A DNA stretch of 64,000 nt. Origin: Blasia pusilla. Its lineage: Eukaryota > Marchantiophyta > Marchantiopsida > Blasiales. Position 1 is the stretch's first letter. Each line of letters begins with the position of its first letter. The notes beneath the pieces are model-generated. The model had not been told where the DNA came from. It did no database searches and saw nothing but the letters and a program-made list of their open reading frames with translations. The translations under genes were made by a program, and so were the position numbers. The stretch spans positions 66,278,001 through 66,342,000 of the forward strand of contig CM114271.1 in assembly GCA_050084515.1 (NCBI GenBank). Reading direction: 5' to 3'. This document shows, piece after piece, positions 35,001 through 46,722 of the stretch.

Positions 35001-37690
35001 GATGGAAAACCCATCGAAGTAAAAGAGGGGACTCAAAGAGTCAAAACCTGAAGGCCACAACACGACCAGAAAAGGAAGAAGGGGGAAGCGAGAGACAATA
35101 TCAGCAACAACAAGAGAGCTATGACTACTACTAAGTGGGCCTCTAGCGCGGCGTCTCCCACAACCTAAGCCCTTGCAAAATCCCAATAGAGGGCACGGCA
35201 ACGCTATGGAGACCTGCCGCCTACAATACAAAATCGCGAGTAGCTAAGGACAACCCATTTCTCGAGTGGAGATGATGGGCGATCCGTATGAACGAGCAGT
35301 CGAACCTCTCCCCATAGCCCCATACATCTCTATGGCTAGGGGATGAAGATGTGTCCTCGTGTAGTCATTTGTAGATATGTGTCTTCTTCGCCGCCGCCGC
35401 CGCCGCTCTTGTAGCATTCGCCTTGGGCCACCACTTGGGGTGAGCCTTTGCCTCCCAGCGAGGATCTGTGACTACCACATCCGCCACAACCACCTCAGCC
35501 TCACGTGTCATGTAGAGGACGAATGAGGGAATCCCCATGGAGTAGTGCCTCTCTCTGCACATGGAAGCCACTCCGAGCAATACTGAACATGATATCCCGC
35601 CCGCATCGTGAGTGGCTATCCTCTCACCCCAATCGGACAGCGTGCCAAATGCACACCAAGTGGATCAGATCGGCGACACTCGGTGTGTCGAACCAACCAC
35701 CGATGGTTGGGGAGGCCCAAGCGGAACCGCATCGTTGTGGTATAGGTAAGTGGTGCGACACGGAAAGCTGGAGAAGGGGCGCCCTACCCATGAGCCTGCC
35801 CCCTTTCGGAGCAAGAGCGAATGACGGGCCCTAACCTCCATGGGGATATTCCCGTCGACATAGTGCCTCTAAAACTGCCTCAAAGTGGGCTTCCATCAAG
35901 GAAGATTGGAGCCAGGATCGACCGGAGGTAACTAAGGAGGAGAAAGTGGGGAGAACGGCTCGGCCTCAACTCAAGGGAATCTCTACAAGCGTGAGTGAAG
36001 TGAAGTGGGAAAGAGCCATCCTCGACCTCGGGAGACGAGTGTAGAAGGAGCGGTCTATCTCTAACCAAAAATCGGGAGCAAAGGAGGGGTGCCACTATGG
36101 CCCAATCGAGAGAAGACCTACTCCACCAAAAGAAATCGGCCAAGAGGCCTGTCTCAACTAACTCCCCATGGGGCACTCTAAGGAGCCGGGTCCTAGAAGA
36201 TCCCCAAACACTGCATGAGCTTCCTATCAAAGGATCTATATAGGGAAGAAAGGTGACTAGATGTCCGAGTTCTAGTGAGGTAACCAGGTCTCGAGCAAAA
36301 CAAGAAGAGAGAATGCCCAAAGGCGACTTGAGGGTCACCAATCCTCGTAAGATCATCAACGTGGAGAAGATCTCGGTAAGAGCCGCCGCCACGTAAAGTC
36401 GATACAAAGTCCTGGCTCGGCGGTACTCCCAAGACTCGAAGCCCTCCGACAGTCGCAAGAAGCCGTCGGGTAAATGTAGATCATCACGAGGCCTGATGGA
36501 GACCAAGCCTTGCACTTCCCCACCTTCACCGCCAGGCCGACATGTGCCAACTGTGCTGAAAAGTGCTCGAATGCAGGGACAACCAGATCTCGGGACCAAC
36601 AATATGAGTATCTCAAACGTGAAGGGAACATGCAACCCGGAAAGCCTCCACCGTAGAAAGAACCGCTCGGTAATGAGCCCTGACAAACAACGCGCCACCC
36701 AGGGAGGGGAAGAAACTAGAGACTCCAAGACCGTGACCTCCTCCTCGAATCGACCATGGTGGAAATAGAGGGCCGAAGGGGTCCCCATAGAAAGCCTGCA
36801 CAAAGGGAATGAGGCTTGCCAGCGTCCCTCAACTCTGTGAATATAGTAGCCCGAGATATCTTGAGTTGAAGGCGTTCTCACGTCCACTTGGAGAACCACC
36901 CTCTGGATGTACATCTAGACAAGCCCTCAAACCTAAGGCAACCGTCTCACATCCGGTGGCGTGGCAACTCCAAATTGATGCGGACTCGGATGGTCGAAAG
37001 CCTCACGGAATTGCAAAGCGAGAGTACGAGCAAAGCACCTCAATGGAATCGGACGGATATCCTTCTTGACAACGCCAAAATGCCCCTTCTTCCTTTCTTT
37101 TGTTGGCACTCTCGAGCTAGGTGAGAGGTGGCAACTTCGGAGAAGGTAGCGGTTTGACTCTTTGTACATCATACCCCAAACCTCCGGCCGCAATCACGGA
37201 GAACGCCCGAGTGCCCGTTTTCAAAGAGGGACGGGTCAAGGCATTTTCCGGTGGAAGTCACGTGCAAAAGCCGGAATGTCAACCGATGGACGAGGATCTA
37301 GCCTCCGGAGGGCATCGATGGGACACTGAAGAAGGAGCCATGTCCATCGGGCGAAAAAGAGCACGAAGTACTCAGTGCTCGCCCCAATGTCCTACATCTC
37401 GCAACCTGGCCGCTCGGGATCATCCGCCGGAAACCAGGTGAACTACTACCTCTGGCGCGAATGCCACAAACTCACTCCAGAGACTCCCAATCACCTCCTT
37501 CTTGCTATAACCTCTCTATGACCGGCCTTCCCTCCCCGAGTGTAACGAAGACACCATCGTGGAAGGAGAAGTAGTCGGGAGAACTTCTTCCAGAATTGGT
37601 GTACTGTTTCTCCTCAAACTCAGCGCTCTTCTGAGATTCAGAGCATCTTCGATTTATCCCCGACTTCTTTTTCTCCGAAGCCCCCACTGC
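35001..37690 (-). mobile_element. Non-LTR retrotransposon copy 2, heavily decayed
   Basis: The same element as copy 1 lies directly beside it in the same orientation, with many small deletions. The 3' hairpin GATGG-AAAAC-CCATC is at 35001-35015. Endonuclease remnants at 35580-35365 keep the VVADVVVTDP motif. RT remnants run over 35880-37190. At about 36650 the sequence runs uninterrupted through the point where copy 1 has the LTR insertion, giving the empty site. No intact domain remains. Confidence 0.78.
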
Positions 37691-37836
37691 CGTTGGTTTG
37701 CATCTGTGTCCTCATTGGCTATTATCGGACATCGATCTCATAAAGGAGCACCAAACCGTCATAGCTAACATCAGATGATCCGTTTTTTCCACTGGTGGCT
37801 CGCAGGTACTGTCATAATGATCATCATTCCAGTACA

Positions 37837-38058
37837 CTACTGAGACGACGGTCCGCGGCAGCAGAGTCCCATATCCAAGAGACAAGAGCGAGGGATTGAA
37901 TCCAGATCTTCCCTGGAAATTGCCATACCGCTAAACAAGTCCACATCAAGTGAAGGGAGTTTTATCTTAACCTCATCGCCCCCCGCCTCCCACTCTTCAT
38001 TATTACTTCTTCCAGATGATGGACGACATGACAGGAAGCTTCTTTCACCTCTACTCAT
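37837..38058 (-). other. Small reading frame after a GGA-rich leader, uncertain
   Basis: 73 codons on the minus strand, starting MSRGERSFLSC just after a (TCC)n tract (38069-38086, GGA on this strand). It contains DEVKIKLPSLDVDLFSG followed by a possible donor GTATGG, so it could be a first exon. No domain is recognised and no further exon was found. It may be chance. Confidence 0.15.
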
Positions 38059-38086
38059 GAATCATGATCCTCCTCCTCCTCCTCCT

Positions 38087-41000
38087 CGTGCTCAATTTCG
38101 ATGTTCCTCTCTCTCTCACTCCGCCCCTTAAAGGCCGTGTGCTACACACTACACTCGTTAACAATCAGAAAGAATCATCTCAGGAGAATCGCTTTGCACT
38201 CTAATAAGTCCACAGTTTCTCCTCGAGAAATCCAAGTCTCTCACGCTACCCTCGACCTAAATCGTCATCGCTCGTTCCGTCTTCTGTTCATTAGTTTGAT
38301 TGACACTAGTACAGCGTCACTTTCTTCGCATTCCAATCGCCGTTTCCAGAAACGCCTCATGCCTAAGAAACCGGATGCGTAGTGTGGATGTAGTAAGCGT
38401 AGTACGTACACACTCATGTCTCCCACATTTGCTACCGACTCCATGAGACCCACCGATTCGTGCACGCTGTGGGAGGTCAACTCGCACCCGACAGCCCCCG
38501 CGTTCGGTGTGAAATTGCCCATGCGAACGAAGTCGTAAACGTACCTCAAGTGCCTAATTTCGCGAGATTCTTCCCAAGCTCTGCATTGCTCGCAGCAGAG
38601 CTTGGAAGGAAGCAGAGCTTGGAAGGTAACGAACTACTTCTTCTTCCTCCCCACCGGCCACTCGTCCTTTCGCAATGTGGGCCGCTGGGAATTTATGATG
38701 TGCATGACTTGTGAGACGGGAGGAATTAAAATCTCACCAAATTTTCGTACTTGTTAAGGTTTACTCCTTTTTCGATCGTCACGAGTGACATGAAGCGGAG
38801 GCATAGGGCTGTGTGTGCAAGGAAGTTCACATCCTCCCCACATGAGAACAAACAACAAATGGTCTGCCATAGAAGTCAACTCGCATCCGACAGACTCTCC
38901 TTTTTGCATGCACAGATGACTTTGGCTTCAAATTCGAACGAGTGGATGGATGAGAAAGTCTATTTTAGACTTCCAAGAGTTGTTGAAATCTCTTCTTCTT
39001 CAACTACTTCCTCCCTTCCTGTCAGCCATCCTTAGACGACGAATTGCCACACACCATTTTTCTCATTTATTGTCTGCCATTGAAAAGAAAACACTCCCTC
39101 AAAAAGTGTTATGTGATTAAAAAATCAACATATGGTGCGTCATCGGTCTGGTTTTTGTAGTTTGAGGAATTCCGAGGAATGCGTATTTGTCAAATGAGTA
39201 TGGTCACCTCAAAAGCGGGAGGGCGGGTTTAGTTTATTATGTGAGTTGTTCTTGACCGGAAGCTAAGAATATTTGTTGCTTAAATAGACATTTCGTGGAT
39301 TCATCATTAGAGAATCTCAATACATGAGGGTCAGCAGATTTGTTTGTGGACAATTCATTTCCAGTTACATTCTCTCCAATTTTCTAAGTTTAGGTTAGAG
39401 TTATGTAAACTAAGTGTACGAACCATGTCCATATGAGAAAAAGAGTGCTCATATAAACAAATTTGAAAATATCGTTCTATTCATATTAAAATTATACTCT
39501 TGTCATACGTAAAATATGACAAGAAACACATGAAAACGCGTCAAAAACATGTTTACATATGCTTGATATAAGAAGAGAGTGGCATTTTCTTCTAGCAAAA
39601 CATAATTTTTGGTTGGCTACTTTAAATATTCTTTTAAATATAAATAGGAGGGTTTTCTTAATCCCAAATAGGTGTTATCTTCTTTTAATTATATAGGTGT
39701 TGTTTTTGAATCTTTGAATGTTGTTGATCACGAATTCAAAAAAAGCATATCTTCCATCAATTCTCTCTAAGAAATAATAGTCGACTTTAATGATTTTCTA
39801 TTAATTCGGAAGAAAATGAAAAAAAATAATGAACCCATTAAATTAGAAATCGTCATCTGGTGTAAATACTGTACGGACGTAAATGGCACGAAAAGTAACG
39901 AAAACCATTCGCCGACGGGAAAAAGTACGGAAAAGGTGAAAGGTTAAATACGCTCTCCGCTACACGGCTGATCCGTATAAGAACCATCTTCCATATCGTC
40001 CTTGTAAGCCAAACACGGGCAGCCTGTTTCCGCAGAGCAAGGGAAGTAAGTGACCGGGGCCACAGGTTAAGTGGCACCGGTGGTGCAGTGGTTGCAGAGT
40101 CCAGTCGGGCGAATCGCGGGGACTGAGTGAAACAGAAGGAACTGGTGATCGGCAGTTGCAACCCTCGACGAGTGCCACGTCAGGCGGCGGTCTAGCGCGT
40201 TTCCGGCGGGTGATACGTTCCTCTTCTCGTGCTACAGTGCGAAGCTCCCCATCTCGTGAGTGACTACGGACTGCATCCTTCCGTGTACGTACAGGCGCAC
40301 TCTCCGTGTATCGAGGGTAATTAACTCGGGCCCCTGGACGTGGTTGGTGCCTGCGAAGGTACTATGAGCGAGGTCACCGACGTAGGTACCGCGTTTGAGG
40401 AGGAATCTTTCCCGGCGGCTTAGTAACTTAATTAGCACATGGTCTGCAATTCTGTGGACGGAGATTGAGATGCTACAGTCGTTTCTGACGGCACTGATCA
40501 ACTGTTCTGTCCAAAGGTGAGGAGGTGTGGTGTGGTGTGGTGCGGTGATGGTGGGAGGGGTGATCCCTGATCAGACTGATGGCGAGTTTACCACAGTAAT
40601 CACATGGGTCCGGTCAGGAATGCTTTTCGCGCAGGGGCTGGCCGCCCTGTCATGAGTCGGAGAAGCGAAGAGCGGTGAATCGGTGATGCGTTCTTGCCGA
40701 ACTGAACGATACGGTGGGGATCAGAGCTGCTGACGTGGAGGGTACCGATTGCATGCGCTATGATGGCGGTCAACCGAGCAGAGGGAGTCGTCGTCTTGCG
40801 TTGGTACAGGGAGCTGAGGACCTGTGTGCATCCGCCGTACTCAGCTTTCGTTGGCGTTCCGTCTCGTTGTGTGAGGATATGGGCTACGGACGCCACCTTT
40901 GGACCGGTGTTCCGATCTGGCCGTTTCGCTTCCCATGATGGCGATGGTGTTTCGCCCAACATATACCATGTTGAGAACATTTCGTGTGTAGTGTAGAAGC

Positions 41001-42563
41001 GACATCCCTAAGGGTGAACGTTTAGAGATGTATATTTGCCGATATTTGCCCGTTCATATTTGCCGGTAGTTAGACACGCGGTACACGAGAAAGCACAGAA
41101 CCATCGTTGATATGAAAATGAAAAATTAGCCACCCTGACGTCCCTGCACTTTCTAGATACCGTGGGAGGTCAAGGTCTGGCGTTCCTCCCAGCGGTCCCG
41201 ATTCCTTTGGGAGCTGTTGCGTGCCACGTCACCTGGTGTTAACACGCTCGGCAGAGCCAGGAGAATGGTAAGTAATTATCCGGAAGGAACCAGTACTACG
41301 ATAGTTGCGTCGAGAGTCCAGACTCGAGCTCGCCGTACCTACTTCTAGTACTATATGTGACGAGGAGGGTAGGGGTTGAAGTAGAATATCGATAACACAT
41401 TATTGCCAATGGCAGTGGTCAACTGGGACTAAGGCACGCATGGAGCCAATCGAACCAACAGCACACTAATGACATGTCCAGCCCCGGAATTGGGTCAGCG
41501 TCATTGGCATTGATGCAGAAACAAACAACTGCGGCCGACATGTACCAATAATTCCCTCCCGATGCAACTGAATGCTCGACAAATTCCGCCGTCATACATT
41601 CAGACTACTGGAATTGCTACACCGCACACGACTGGCACTCAGAGTGATGCTCGGAATTTCTCTGGCACAAGTGTGGCAGATAATCTTTGACTAAACGTCA
41701 AAATTCACAAGAACATCATTAAGAAAGAAAATTTTGTACATTCGGTTTTCCTACGATTAATGTTTGAAAGTTCCCACGGAATCTATGAGCGTAGTAGTCG
41801 ATAACAATACCAAAAGTTCATGTTATTATAGTTCAACTCATGATCTGGTAGAATGCATCAAACATAGATAGGACTGGACACTCGGGCAGCAGCTAGCTCG
41901 CCACGGATGACCTAGCTAGCTGGAACAGGCTTTGACGGGGTCACCGGTAGAGTTCATACGCCACCTCGACTTGCTCGTGGTATTTTGAGTAAACATCACG
42001 GTTCACCGACCTCAACAACACCCTTTGTGCAGTGTGGAGGGGTGCGGTGGACAAGATGGTAGTCAGTTCAAGAGTTGGATGTATGTACAAGGTAAATGAC
42101 ATATTCAGGGTACCGAGGTCCTCGGTCCCCGTCTGCTGGCAAGCCAACTGTCTGCCCTTGAGATAAACCACGGCCTCTTCAAAATGGATCAAAACCCCCA
42201 AGTGGCTCTTCTTATCTTAATACTAAAGAAACTTCAGCATGCAGGCCAGAGGCCTCCCTTCTTCGCCACTCTGATTGCCGAGGAGACTGAAGATGCTAAT
42301 AAGTTACAGCGCTGGAAACATCCATTTCCTACATCACAGTGGAAGGAGCCAACCAGCATTGGCTCGTACAGTGCAGAAGTGGCTGCACTTGGCAGACTAG
42401 GAGTATCCTACACTGATTGGGTCCACACAGGGAGCTTCCACACTGATATTCCTGATATCCGTACAAAATACCACCTCTAACAAAATTACACCACACTAGT
42501 AAGAAAACGCTGGCCATTCCCAGTCGTCCCGTCTTGAACCAAAGGCAGCAAAAGCGAGAGTCA
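38087..42563. other. Gene-free stretch with no recognised product
   Basis: Reading frames of up to 126 codons (for example 40980-40600 minus and 42201-41941 minus) have no domain I recognise. A phrase GTCAACTCGCA(C/T)CCGACAG occurs at about 38477 and 38875. 39100-39850 is AT-rich. The last few hundred bases are probably the MAP65 3' UTR. Confidence 0.45.
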
Positions 42564-45500
42564 TTAGTTGCCAACCTGCCAGAACGTTGTCCCCAGCTCT
42601 CCTTGCAGAATACTAGCCCTCTGTTCTTCAAAAGAGTATTCCTGCAAACTTGGTGTAGTATTTTCGCGCTCTATCCATCCACCGGATTGACTTGGAGAAG
42701 ATAGTGGGCTCCTTCCAGATGACTTCCCAGGACTGCTTACAAGACTCGATTTAGTGATAGCACACTCATCAAGAGAGAGCCTGTTTGGTAGAGGAGCAGA
42801 TCCAGAGACTGGAGAAAGTGGGCTTCGAGGACCTTGTCCTTGTTGCCCTTGTCCGCTCACACAAGCTTGGGCACCACCAGAACCACCTGCAGCGAATTGA
42901 TGAACCGTTACTTGAGAGTTGGATGAGGTTAAATGACAGTCGAAAATGGAGTGCACAAACTCTCTGGCAGTGAGATCACAACAATAACAAACCACTTACA
43001 CTAGACTATCCCATTAGAATATTAGAGTATTTCAAATGACCATTACGAGCATTTCCATACATATGACTATCCACTTCACGACAAGCATTTGCAATTCACC
43101 TCACATCGACTCTGGAGAAAAACAGCAAGTACCCTACCCTCTCGCAATGAAATCAAAGCAATTCATGCAATCAGTGACGCGCTCAGCAGAGGAAGCGTGT
43201 CACATCAGGAAATACCGGGCCAGTGGTCGAGGCTCGTGGGAGGGTTTATCCAGCCTGAGGGGAGGTCGGATCAGACCCACCTGCTGATGCAAGTGAGGCA
43301 GTATCGTCCTTGGGTATGGCTACATAGTTCAATGGTGCCGTCGGCCGCTGCGCTTGTTTCCCATTCTTGCCATTGATTGCACTCAACCGTGAAGGGGTCA
43401 CACCGTTAACTCGCGGCATCAGTAGCTCTGGATTAGGAGGTTGCATCATTGCGCCACCGAGAGAGAGTCTCCGGTTTGCTGTTGTTGCACTACCATTTCC
43501 GTTCGCTCGCAGACCACCAGCAGATTTCTTCGCACTTAATCCTGTTTTGTTTGGGCTAGGTCTTGATCCAAAAAGAGTTTCTTGCTCGTTCATTAGCTGC
43601 TCTTGAAGTCTCTTATGGTCCTGGTAAGCCATTGCCCAAGTCAGGGGGGATCTACTATAATGAAGTAAAGTAATAAACATAAAGGACCTCAAGCCTGCAA
43701 CTCGAGAAAATAACGATGCGCCAACGACCTAAGTGAAATAGGTTCCGCAGGTGTGTACCCTGGCTCTACGCTTCTCCTCTTCTTTCTCTTGTCTCAGAAA
43801 ATTATATTCATCCAACATCGCCAGCAATCGAACCTGTAGTCACCAAAAAATAAAGGATGAGTTCAAAACACTCCAGACTTCGTTGAACATCACGTTTTCG
43901 AGAAATTCCCGAAGTAGTGCAGAATGCTACACATACCCCATCATACAAGAAGGGAGATCCTCGTTCCTCTTCCCAAGCTCTTGTCCGAGACGTTAGAGAC
44001 TCCACCAGAACTGAAGAACAAACACATCACGCTGATCAGATACAACCGTTAAAAATTCACGCACATAGGACGCAAGTTCACGCCACAAGACTTCGAAGGA
44101 TCAGAATATTTGCTAGTTATGGATGGGAGAACTTATCACTTACGCGGAAGTTTGCAGACTGTGGCTCGTGCCCTCTCTGCTCGCTTCAGATTAATGTGGG
44201 CACCCTTGCTCGCATTGTACCTGTTGTCATCCTGTCAAGTCCAGATCCCAGAGCTTAGTGAAACAGTAGACAAGCAATCTGGACCTAGCAACGATCATCT
44301 CTGCATTTATCCAGTTCCAGAAAAGCATCAGTCCATCATCCTCCGACAACCGAAATGTGTGGAATAAGGGTCAACTTCCGGGAAATGGACAGATTCTGAC
44401 CTTGTTATAATCCTCCAGCCAACTCTCTTCTTCACAGGCAGCTAGCCACTTCTCCATTTTCTCCATAATTTCTCTTCTACTGTAGGCCTCTTCCCTGGCT
44501 TTTCCGATTTGCTCCTCAAGACTTCCTAAAAGTTCAGAAGGATCCACAATACCTAGTACCATGTGCAGGAAAATTTCATCAGTCCCATATCGTGAACCTT
44601 CAGAGCGAGCAAGAAGTCGCGAGGAAGACCATCAACGTGATAAGCTAGCATACCAGATTCGATCAGCGCATTAGTTTTATCTGGGGCTGTGCTGGCGTCA
44701 GGTTCCATGTGCGCTCTCCTGCAGATTTCCTCCAGCTCCGTCCGCTTCTTTTGCACAAGCTCTTTCATCTTACTCGCCTTGAGTTGATCTAACCTCTCCA
44801 CTTCCACTTCAGCCTGAGTAGTGATGGAAGCCGACCCATGTCAGAAGCGCCCCAAGAGCCGGGACACACAGTGCAGTGAGACAAGCACCAGGACCTTGCG
44901 AAGATTACCTGCTCAATGACGTCATCGGTGAGGGCACCCGGGGTAGTCACTTCAAACTCTGAGGCAGCAATGTTACATGTTATATGTTGGAATAACTGCT
45001 GCTCCTCGGCAGGTGTGTCCATTAGGTTCCAGAGCTCCAACATGGTTGTCCCAAGATCTTGCAACTGAGCCAATGCGGAACAACTGTCAGAAGGTTTAAA
45101 AATCGGAGGACCCACTGGAGATTAATGAGATTCTGGGAAAGCCTCAGTTCATGGGAAAAGGAGGTCACCTTTTGAATACGCAATTTCTTCTCCTCCTGCA
45201 ACAATTGGATCGACTTCGCGAGTCTTTCCAAAGTCTCATTATTTATACTCTTCAACTGACCACCTGTGGAATCGTCGAGGCTGGGGTCGACCTCATTTAT
45301 CGTCTTAAAGAAGTCCATGCCAAGAACGGCACAGAGCTCGTGTACGACATTGACATACTCCATAACCTGAAGTAATCTATCGTTCTGCAAAGGAGATGAC
45401 CGAAGTGAGAAATGTGAAACTTCTCCAGACGTACTCTACTGACAAAGCTCTCCTCCTGCCCTTGAACCCCGAGGAATATGGGCTTACTACTGAAAGGAAA

Positions 45501-46722
45501 TACTCTCAAGAAGCCCCTCTGTAAGCTGAAGGTAGAAAAAAAAATTCCACAAGTCCGCAAATTCCATCAATGTTCTCTCAAAAAAGATTCTGGAGAAGCA
45601 GACACCTGGACCTAAATCTGACAAAATCCAGTGAGAGTCTCAGTTTCACTCGACTACCGCTCAGGACTGAGTTCTCCCACCAGAGAACAACACCCGGTAG
45701 CTAACCTTCTCTTTCTGCAATGTCTGGAGTTGGGCTTGGTATTCATCGAGCCTCCTCAGGGTTAAGTCCTGCTCGGGGGAGTTCACGAGCGGGTCAGTCA
45801 CAGGAGTTCCCGATATTTCACCAAGAATCTTCTGTATCTGAGACTTCACGTCGAAAAACTGCCTAGCGCGCTCATCCTTCTTTTGACGCAACTCCTCCAA
45901 CTGGGGAGCAACCGCAGCTACCTGTTCCTTCAAAGTACCAGTCCGCTTCTCCTGTACGACGCAAGAGCAAGGTGAGCAAGGTAGGTTGAAACCGTTGAAT
46001 GGATAGCACCAAAATTCCAGGAATGCTGTCTTTCGAAACGTAGGGCACTCCCCACTACATGATGTACATTGTAGCCTGAACATTGGCTGGTATCGACTTT
46101 GGTAAGGCTCAGAGCGACAATGCGGAAAATCGAGTTGGAGGCGACAAGAGTAACAGTGTAGGACAAATCACGAGTACAGACGAGAACTTCAGAGGAAGCA
46201 GACAATGAAGTGTTCCATGTAGGCAGTGGTTTAACGCAAGAAAACTCACCCATTGTTGGGGCCGGTCACCAAGAACAGAAAACAAATTGGCGAGCTCTGC
46301 TTCTGCATCCGCCAGGGCTTGGTGCAAGCGAGCCCGGGCATGGCTTGCTTGATCCACTTTCCTTCGGTATACTTCCAGGCACTCTTGCTCCAGCTGTAGG
46401 AGCATCTTGTCCCTTTCCGCATCAGTTTCGCCGACCTCATCCCAAATGTGCTGAGGATTCGCAACGACACAGGGTACAGAGTTATATGGAGTATACGGAA
46501 GGGAAAACAAAATTGAACCAGGGCTTCGGACATTTTGCTGAACTTTTCAGACTCGAGTTCGCAGTCTAGTTTTCGGCTCCTGGGCTAGATGGAACTCGAG
46601 CACTTCCATCCATAAATTTGGGCCCGACGTGAAGATCAAACCAGTGAGAGTCGGAGACAAACCTGCAACTCTCGCAGTAGAGAACCACACGTCGTATCAA
46701 CCTGTTGCTGTTGTTGCCCCAT
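42564..46722 (-). CDS. MAP65: 65-kDa microtubule-associated protein (MAP65/PRC1/Ase1 family)
   Basis: The family cross-links antiparallel microtubules in cortical arrays and the phragmoplast. Twelve minus-strand exons join in frame to 696 aa: 46722-46663, 46450-46250, 45951-45706, 45384-45169, 45064-44909, 44813-44654, 44552-44401, 44231-44144, 44010-43937, 43833-43759, 43620-43281 and 42886-42564. All introns are GT-AG. The start at 46722 gives [20 protein letters not shown], then [13 protein letters not shown]. Residues 20-400 are the coiled-coil dimerisation and spectrin-like region ([25 protein letters not shown]). The microtubule-binding core includes [14 protein letters not shown] and PFLYDGVRLL (about 430-460). 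A basic Ser/Pro-rich tail follows ([22 protein letters not shown]), a likely mitotic-kinase target. No damage is seen. The subclass is not resolved. Confidence 0.93.

Noticed and set aside
40600-40980. Minus-strand frame of 126 codons
   Set aside because: No recognisable motif, no adjoining exon, and a plus-strand frame of similar quality overlaps it.
41941-42201. Minus-strand frame of 86 codons ending just below MAP65
   Set aside because: Protein-like in composition (VVYLKGRQLACQQTG), but it lies in the probable MAP65 3' UTR region, has no start context or splice partner, and matches no family I recognise.
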